In this document: piece after piece, positions 35,948-40,039 of the stretch
How the letters are laid out: the number at the start of each line of letters is the position of its first letter
How positions within the stretch are numbered: the stretch's first letter is position 1
Assembly: GCA_903904855.1 (NCBI GenBank)
Contig: CAIVEH010000092.1
Coordinates: forward strand, 1-40,039
Direction: 5' to 3'
Origin: an uncultured Bacteroidota bacterium
GTDB lineage: Bacteria > Bacteroidota > Bacteroidia > Chitinophagales > Chitinophagaceae
Length of the DNA: 40,039 nucleotides
The notes under the pieces: generated by a model
Seen by the model: the letters and a program-made list of their open reading frames with translations, nothing else
Told to the model about the DNA's origin: nothing
Database searches by the model: none
Made by a program: the position numbers and the translations under genes

Positions 35948-36790
35948 TTATTTATTTTTTGTAAATGATTTTATGATTTTTTCATTTTGCTCATTTCTCA
36001 AAACTAAATAATACATTCCTGTATTTAGGTTTGAGATATTAATTGAATTTGTAAATGTACTTTCCATTACTCGTTGACCAATAACTGAATAAATTTCATA
36101 ACTATTTAGTTTTAATGATGAGCTATTGTCTATTGTTAGGGTGTTGCTTGCTGGGTTAGGATAAATATTGATTTTTGCTTGCTCAACATCTGAAACTGAT
36201 GTAGTACCTACAATGTTTATAGTATAATCTTCTGTTTCTCCCCAATCCATAACATCGGTTGCTGATGTGCTAGCATTACAAGGAGCAATTAATGGACCAT
36301 GCGCTGCTGTATAAATATCATCTTCTACAATACGAACTCTCATTCGTGTATTACCTGTCATTGCTGTTGTAGGAATGGTAATACTTGATGTTTTAATAGT
36401 ATTATTGCCTATTGTTAACCAATCAGTAGCACTTGCCGAACCTGCTACTTTTTCAGTAGCTTCAAATGTATTATTGTGGTTATAATCTATCCAAACACCA
36501 TAACCTGCACCACCATCTACTTCCAAATCTAATGTCAAAGTATAGTTTGAACCTTTTGTTAAATTAGGAACTGTTAAGTTGTTATAAAAAACATAATGTG
36601 GCGCTGGGTATTGTGCATTGGTTGTATTGTTTAATGTCCCTAAAACAACTTTGTTAATATGATCCCCAACGGGCATCATTCCATCATCAAACGTGGCTAC
36701 GCAATAAGGTGCAGGATTTGTTGATTGTGCATTTGCAAGAGCGAATGTTAGCATTGCAAAGGCAGTTAGTAGTAAATTTTTCTTTTTCAT
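35948..36790 (-). CDS. GEVED-domain protein with T9SS type A sorting tail
   Basis: A 280-residue secreted protein. The signal peptide is residues 1-21 (KKKNLLLTAFAMLTFALANA). A GEVED domain follows: SNYTLTLDLEVDGGAGYGVW, then VWIDYNHNNTFEATEKVAGS, TRMRVRIVEDD, and the hallmark DVMDWGETEDYTINIVG near residue 182. A T9SS type A tail covers about residues 205-280: INIYPNPASNTLTIDNSSSL ... GMYYLVLRNEQNEKIIKSF. GEVED domains are common in secreted Bacteroidota proteins; their ligand is unknown. Cysteines at residues 29 and 167 could pair. The gene lies between the tRNA-like remnant array (35311-35582) and the single remnant at 37466, so it may be a cargo gene of an integrated element. A surface location is predicted. 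Confidence 0.88.
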   Translation of the reverse strand: MKKKNLLLTAFAMLTFALANAQSTNPAPYCVATFDDGMMPVGDHINKVVLGTLNNTTNAQYPAPHYVFYNNLTVPNLTKGSNYTLTLDLEVDGGAGYGVWIDYNHNNTFEATEKVAGSASATDWLTIGNNTIKTSSITIPTTAMTGNTRMRVRIVEDDIYTAAHGPLIAPCNASTSATDVMDWGETEDYTINIVGTTSVSDVEQAKINIYPNPASNTLTIDNSSSLKLNSYEIYSVIGQRVMESTFTNSINISNLNTGMYYLVLRNEQNEKIIKSFTKNK

Positions 36791-37337
36791 TTTATAAATA
36801 TTTTTTTATGCCTACTCTATTTAGTTTTCGGCTACCCTATTTTTTTTTCACTGAAGACTCCTTTTTGATAAAAAAGGTTGGGAAATAAGTTCATATTTTT
36901 ATTGGTCAATTATTTTATCTTTTGGAGTATTCTAATCTTTTCTGCAATCGTCTGGTGGTGTCAGCTAACGTTGAAGCATTGGCGTTGTGGCTGACTTCTG
37001 TGGTTCGCTAGCCTGGATCTGATGCTAAATTTATAACTAATTGATGAAGCTTATTTTTCATTTCAATAGAATTCTGTCAGGCTGGAACTGCTGCTGAATA
37101 AAGAACTGAATATGATTTTTTTCCTGCTGCCGACATAATGCAAATGCTAATGTTGGCTGTAGTGCTATCTTCGTCTGTCACCTTCAAACCATTCATTGTC
37201 ATTGCACTTCAGTAGAAGAACCAGCAAAAGGTGGAAGTATTTGGTAAGCGAAATGTCTAAGGCATAATTCTACGCTAGGAAACTATACCCTACCAATGTT
37301 TGTTCTATAACTCAATCTCGCTTTTTACTTACTTGCT

Positions 37338-37396
37338 CGGGAATTTTTAGTCATTTCCCGCCGTTGTTGGTCTTTCTGACCAACGACCATCGGGAA
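37338..37396 (+). repeat. Nested inverted repeats (possible cruciform)
   Basis: GTTGGTC (37366-37372) pairs with GACCAAC (37378-37384) around TTTCT. CGGGAA occurs at 37338-37343 and again at 37391-37396, on either side of TTCCCG at 37355-37360, so two alternative stems are possible. Confidence 0.5.
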
Positions 37397-37465
37397 GTAT
37401 TCGTTTTGCCGCGCAACAGAAAGATATTACTTGATCAAGGATAGATAAAACAGCATATCCCTAAA

Positions 37466-37514
37466 ATGCAAAAAGCCTCACATTTCTGTAAGGCTTTTGC
37501 GGACTGGACGGGAC
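37466..37514 (-). pseudogene. tRNA-Asp-like 3' end remnant with terminator
   Basis: On the minus strand, GTCCCGTCCAGTCCGC (T-stem 3' side and 3' acceptor) is followed by a stem of GCAAAAGCC and GGCTTTTTGC (37468-37477 / 37492-37500). It is very similar to the third unit of the array at 35537-35580 and in the same orientation. Confidence 0.55.
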
Positions 37515-37714
37515 TAATTAATTTTAATATGAATAAACCTATTCACACGAATGTCAATCCCAGTAAGAGTTTCGTCAATATTTTGAGGTTCATTAATGTC
37601 TGTAATTGTTGATAGTTGTGAGCACAAACCACCACCTTTCCGCCACCTCTATTTTTTATTTCGTACTCTTATTGTTCTCGAACTACGCTCAAATTCTCTA
37701 AAATTGTTATGTTT

Positions 37715-38782
37715 CTAAAATCTTCGAATAGCCCGAACAAAATAGCGATCATGGGTCTTATCGCCATGGTCCTGAGTGCCGTCACTAAAGACTTCGACCC
37801 ACACAGCGTAATTTAAGCCTCCAAATTCAGAAGAACTCCAATAGTCATCAGCACGAAAGTTACCGAGACCCCTTAAATATAAATTCTCATACATGAGATT
37901 CACTTCATCTTTGGAAGGTAGATACCAGCCTTTATAGCCTTTCAATTCCAAAGATTGGCAAATTTGTACGGCTTTTCCCCAATCGTACGCTCCTGTACCT
38001 TGATCGGTCGGAGCGGCAACAAGCCCATGCAGCCCTGTTTTATCAACAAAAAAAACAATACCTCCTTGATATATTTCTCCGATGCTATGAGTTGTGGTGA
38101 TACTTGGCTCTTTTTTAAAAGGACGTACTGGTGACGGTATTTCTTTATGTCCTTTTATCCATCCTTCTTTTACTGCTTCAATTCTTTTATACTTTGCAGG
38201 ATATGTTCCCACATCGTTAATATTGGTAATAACTTCATAATACGCCTTTAATGTAGCTGCGGAATCATAGCCCATTCTTCCCATTGCGTACCCGCTAAAC
38301 TTATCCGCTACTATTTCAAAATCTCTTCTTGTTGCATCTGGGTAAATAACATGGTTCCTATTTGCATTTAGCAACATTAAAACATGATCATTGATCTGAT
38401 GACCAATCTCATGAGCGAGAATGCTCTTTGCTTCTATCTGATGATCATTATCCTTTAACTTTTGGAAAAATATATTATCATAGGCTATATATTTTGTCAG
38501 ATTGGTTGAGTCTATACATGCAGATGCATTGCCTAAATGATTACATTCAATCAGATGGTAATGAGCGCAGAAGACTGTTTCACATAAACTATCAAGGACT
38601 TCTTGCGCTTCTTTTACGTTATTAAAAGGTGTACTATTATCTACAACATTTGGACAACCGATGGATTGAGGAGTTTTATATACAGCATCGAAAGAACAAA
38701 AACTTATTATCGAAGAGGAATTTTGCGCTAATAATGGATTGCAAATTAAAGACAATAAAACAGAGCAAATTAAATATTTCAT
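37715..38782 (-). CDS. Exported zincin metallopeptidase fused to a DUF1566 domain
   Basis: A 355-residue exported protein of two parts. The signal peptide is residues 1-19 (LICSVLLSLICNPLLAQ). Residues about 50-205 form a gluzincin-like peptidase domain: AHEIGHQINDH (HEIGH at 124-128, two zinc ligands and the catalytic Glu) and DFEIVADKFSGYAM (E156 as third ligand), as in M48-type families. Residues 234-355 are a DUF1566 (Lcl) domain: GEIYQGGIVFFVDKTGLHGL, YDWGKAVQICQSLELKGYKG, WYLPSKDEVNLMYENL, YWSSSEF and ending DRYFVRAIRRF. Several cysteine pairs suggest periplasmic folding. The gene is 27 bases downstream of the DUF4384-like gene and probably shares its transcript. The substrate is unknown. 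Confidence 0.8.
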   Translation of the reverse strand: MKYLICSVLLSLICNPLLAQNSSSIISFCSFDAVYKTPQSIGCPNVVDNSTPFNNVKEAQEVLDSLCETVFCAHYHLIECNHLGNASACIDSTNLTKYIAYDNIFFQKLKDNDHQIEAKSILAHEIGHQINDHVLMLLNANRNHVIYPDATRRDFEIVADKFSGYAMGRMGYDSAATLKAYYEVITNINDVGTYPAKYKRIEAVKEGWIKGHKEIPSPVRPFKKEPSITTTHSIGEIYQGGIVFFVDKTGLHGLVAAPTDQGTGAYDWGKAVQICQSLELKGYKGWYLPSKDEVNLMYENLYLRGLGNFRADDYWSSSEFGGLNYAVWVEVFSDGTQDHGDKTHDRYFVRAIRRF

Positions 38783-38809
38783 ATATTTTATAATGTATTA
38801 GTTAAATTA

Positions 38810-40039
38810 TCATTTATTTATTTGAAGAATAAATTCGCAAATATCATCGCTTTGTTCAATTGAGTCATAAATAATTCTGCCTTCGGAGGATGTTAAAGAG
38901 ATTGGCTTAGAAATATTATAATTCAAACTCTTTATGATGTTATATACCTTATCATTCTCGAAATTATTAGGCGTGAAATTATTTAGATTGTTTTTGATAT
39001 AAATTAAATTATCTTTATTTAACGCTATTTTTGAAAATAATATTATTGATATGTCTTTACTTCCTCCAGATGAAACACTATATACTTGGTTTTTATCTTT
39101 AGGATAAATAGTTTCATTGTTTTTGTTGTTCGGTAATGAGCTTTCTGATTTTTGTACAACTTCGAAACCTAATGGTGTTTGAATTGAATTATCTAATGAG
39201 CCAAAAAACCACCAAGATTTGTTTACCTCGCTATATGTAATCAAATAACAGTAATTCTGGCTTTTTATTTTTATTTGAAAGCTATCAGTTGGTGAGAATT
39301 TATTTGTTTCAATTAGTGAATTGTTTGTAACCATTAATGGGTATCGTTTTCCATTGCCATTAATCAAGCTTAATTCGAAAATAATATTATTGAATTTGTG
39401 TTGAGGTTCAATGTTTTCACCACTATTTTTGTCAACAACAGGCTTGTAATCTGTTACAATGTTTTCCCAAGAACTATACGAAAGTTTCGGCTTTAAATTG
39501 TCTGTCAATGCTATAACAAGTTCTTGGATCGCGACCGACTCCAGTTTTTTATAATCACCTCCAAATAAATCTTTACAGACATCAATAAAAACAGGTCCAT
39601 ATTTTACAACAATTGGAACAATAACAGCCCAAGCAAATGCGGGACTCGTAGTTTGCTTAGGCTTCTGCTTTAGATTCTGATAATCATCAAAGAATTTTAT
39701 TAAAATAGGTTCCATATCCTTTATTGGCTGATACATTTTTCTATCCCATGTACTAAAAATATTTTCTAACTTATGTACATTCAACTGTGAAATTTGATTG
39801 ATAGATGTAATTATACTGAATAATTGAGATACCGCAGTATCTGAAGCTATCCTTATTTTTTGATAATCTGAATACAAAAGTTTATACTCATCTTTACTTA
39901 GTTGCAGGGAATTTATGCCTTTTAGAACTGAATCGCATTTCTCTTTGTTTTGTCTATAAGATATAATTGTTTCTATTTTGAAAACAGAATTGATTAATTT
40001 TTCTGTATTTATAGAAAAGGCTTTTAAGGAGCTAAGAGA
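38810..40039 (-). CDS. Partial DUF4384-like protein, 5' end outside the window
   Basis: The frame stays open to the right edge, so the start lies beyond 40039; a TTG at 39877 in the same frame is internal. At least 409 residues are visible. The N-terminal part is helical and coiled-coil-like (SSLKAFSINTEKLINSVFKI at the edge; FSIITSINQISQLNVHKLEN). A hydrophobic segment near SPAFAWAVIVPIVVKYGPVF could be a membrane helix. The C-terminal part is beta-rich and resembles DUF4384: SFQIKIKSQNYCYLITYSEV, then a WWFFG and NQVYSVSSGGSKDISIILFS pattern like the lipoprotein or effector-associated DUF4384 domains. AT content is distinctly higher than in pruA or ComEC, a possible sign of transfer. The function is unknown. 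Confidence 0.6.
   Translation of the reverse strand, partial: SLSSLKAFSINTEKLINSVFKIETIISYRQNKEKCDSVLKGINSLQLSKDEYKLLYSDYQKIRIASDTAVSQLFSIITSINQISQLNVHKLENIFSTWDRKMYQPIKDMEPILIKFFDDYQNLKQKPKQTTSPAFAWAVIVPIVVKYGPVFIDVCKDLFGGDYKKLESVAIQELVIALTDNLKPKLSYSSWENIVTDYKPVVDKNSGENIEPQHKFNNIIFELSLINGNGKRYPLMVTNNSLIETNKFSPTDSFQIKIKSQNYCYLITYSEVNKSWWFFGSLDNSIQTPLGFEVVQKSESSLPNNKNNETIYPKDKNQVYSVSSGGSKDISIILFSKIALNKDNLIYIKNNLNNFTPNNFENDKVYNIIKSLNYNISKPISLTSSEGRIIYDSIEQSDDICEFILQINK

Larger units (their letters stand above)
36791..37714. other. 0.9 kb without genes: inverted repeats and a tRNA-like remnant
   Basis: No open frame is credible. The stretch contains an imperfect hairpin GTCAGC..AACG..CGTT..GCTGAC at 36960-36995, a set of overlapping inverted repeats at 37338-37396, and a tRNA-like 3' end with terminator at 37466-37514. 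The rest is AT-rich and unrecognised. Confidence 0.5.

Overview
The window looks like chromosomal DNA of a Bacteroidota member, probably of the Chitinophagales group. The evidence is three proteins with C-terminal type IX secretion (T9SS) type A sorting tails, the typical Bacteroidota -7 promoter box TAnnTTTG in front of several genes, a four-repeat DUF349 protein, a ComEC of the short type, and a PruA of the Bacteroidota type. No rRNA, intact tRNA or CRISPR array is visible.

Layout. At 0-0.65 kb an unidentified coding tail meets a decapitated histidine kinase. At 0.8-7.5 kb all genes are on the plus strand: a DUF4197 protein, the DUF349 protein, a VWA-domain exported protein coupled to a GNAT acetyltransferase, and an arylsulfotransferase-like exported protein. 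At 7.7-13.4 kb lies a 1897-residue T9SS surface protein: glycine-rich head, five Ig-like (Big_2 type) repeats, twelve repeats of about 88 residues, and a sorting tail. At 13.4-15.2 kb there is a repeat-rich stretch without genes. At 15.2-20.8 kb, on the minus strand, are an S41 peptidase with a frameshift at its start, a carboxypeptidase-regulatory-like protein, a VapBC-type toxin-antitoxin pair whose toxin has a stop codon, and ComEC. At 20.8-23.5 kb are a truncated aspartic protease, a GNAT enzyme and pruA. At 23.7-26.9 kb is a two-gene minus-strand unit: a PLP aminotransferase and an unusual flavin monooxygenase-DsbA/thioredoxin fusion. At 27.7-31.3 kb is a giant PAS hybrid histidine kinase split into two frames by one missing A. 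At 31.5-35.1 kb is a SWIM-SNF2 helicase.

The right end (31.4-37.5 kb) is littered with 3' ends of tRNA-like genes, each with its own terminator hairpin. They include a tandem 113-base array of tRNA-Asp-like remnants and single remnants beside the helicase gene and beside a GEVED-domain T9SS protein. This looks like a decayed tRNA cluster or a repeatedly used integration site. The last two genes (37.7-40.0 kb, noticeably AT-rich) are an exported zincin-DUF1566 fusion and a partial DUF4384-like protein that runs off the window.

Four coding regions are disrupted (S41 peptidase, kinase, VapC-like toxin, aspartic protease) and a fifth (histidine kinase tail) lacks its front. Two of the lesions are single-base losses in homopolymer runs, so sequencing error has to be excluded before they are read as biology. 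The most unusual items are the monooxygenase-DsbA fusion with its aminotransferase neighbour, the tRNA-remnant array, and the very large PAS kinase with an H-NOX-associated-like head.
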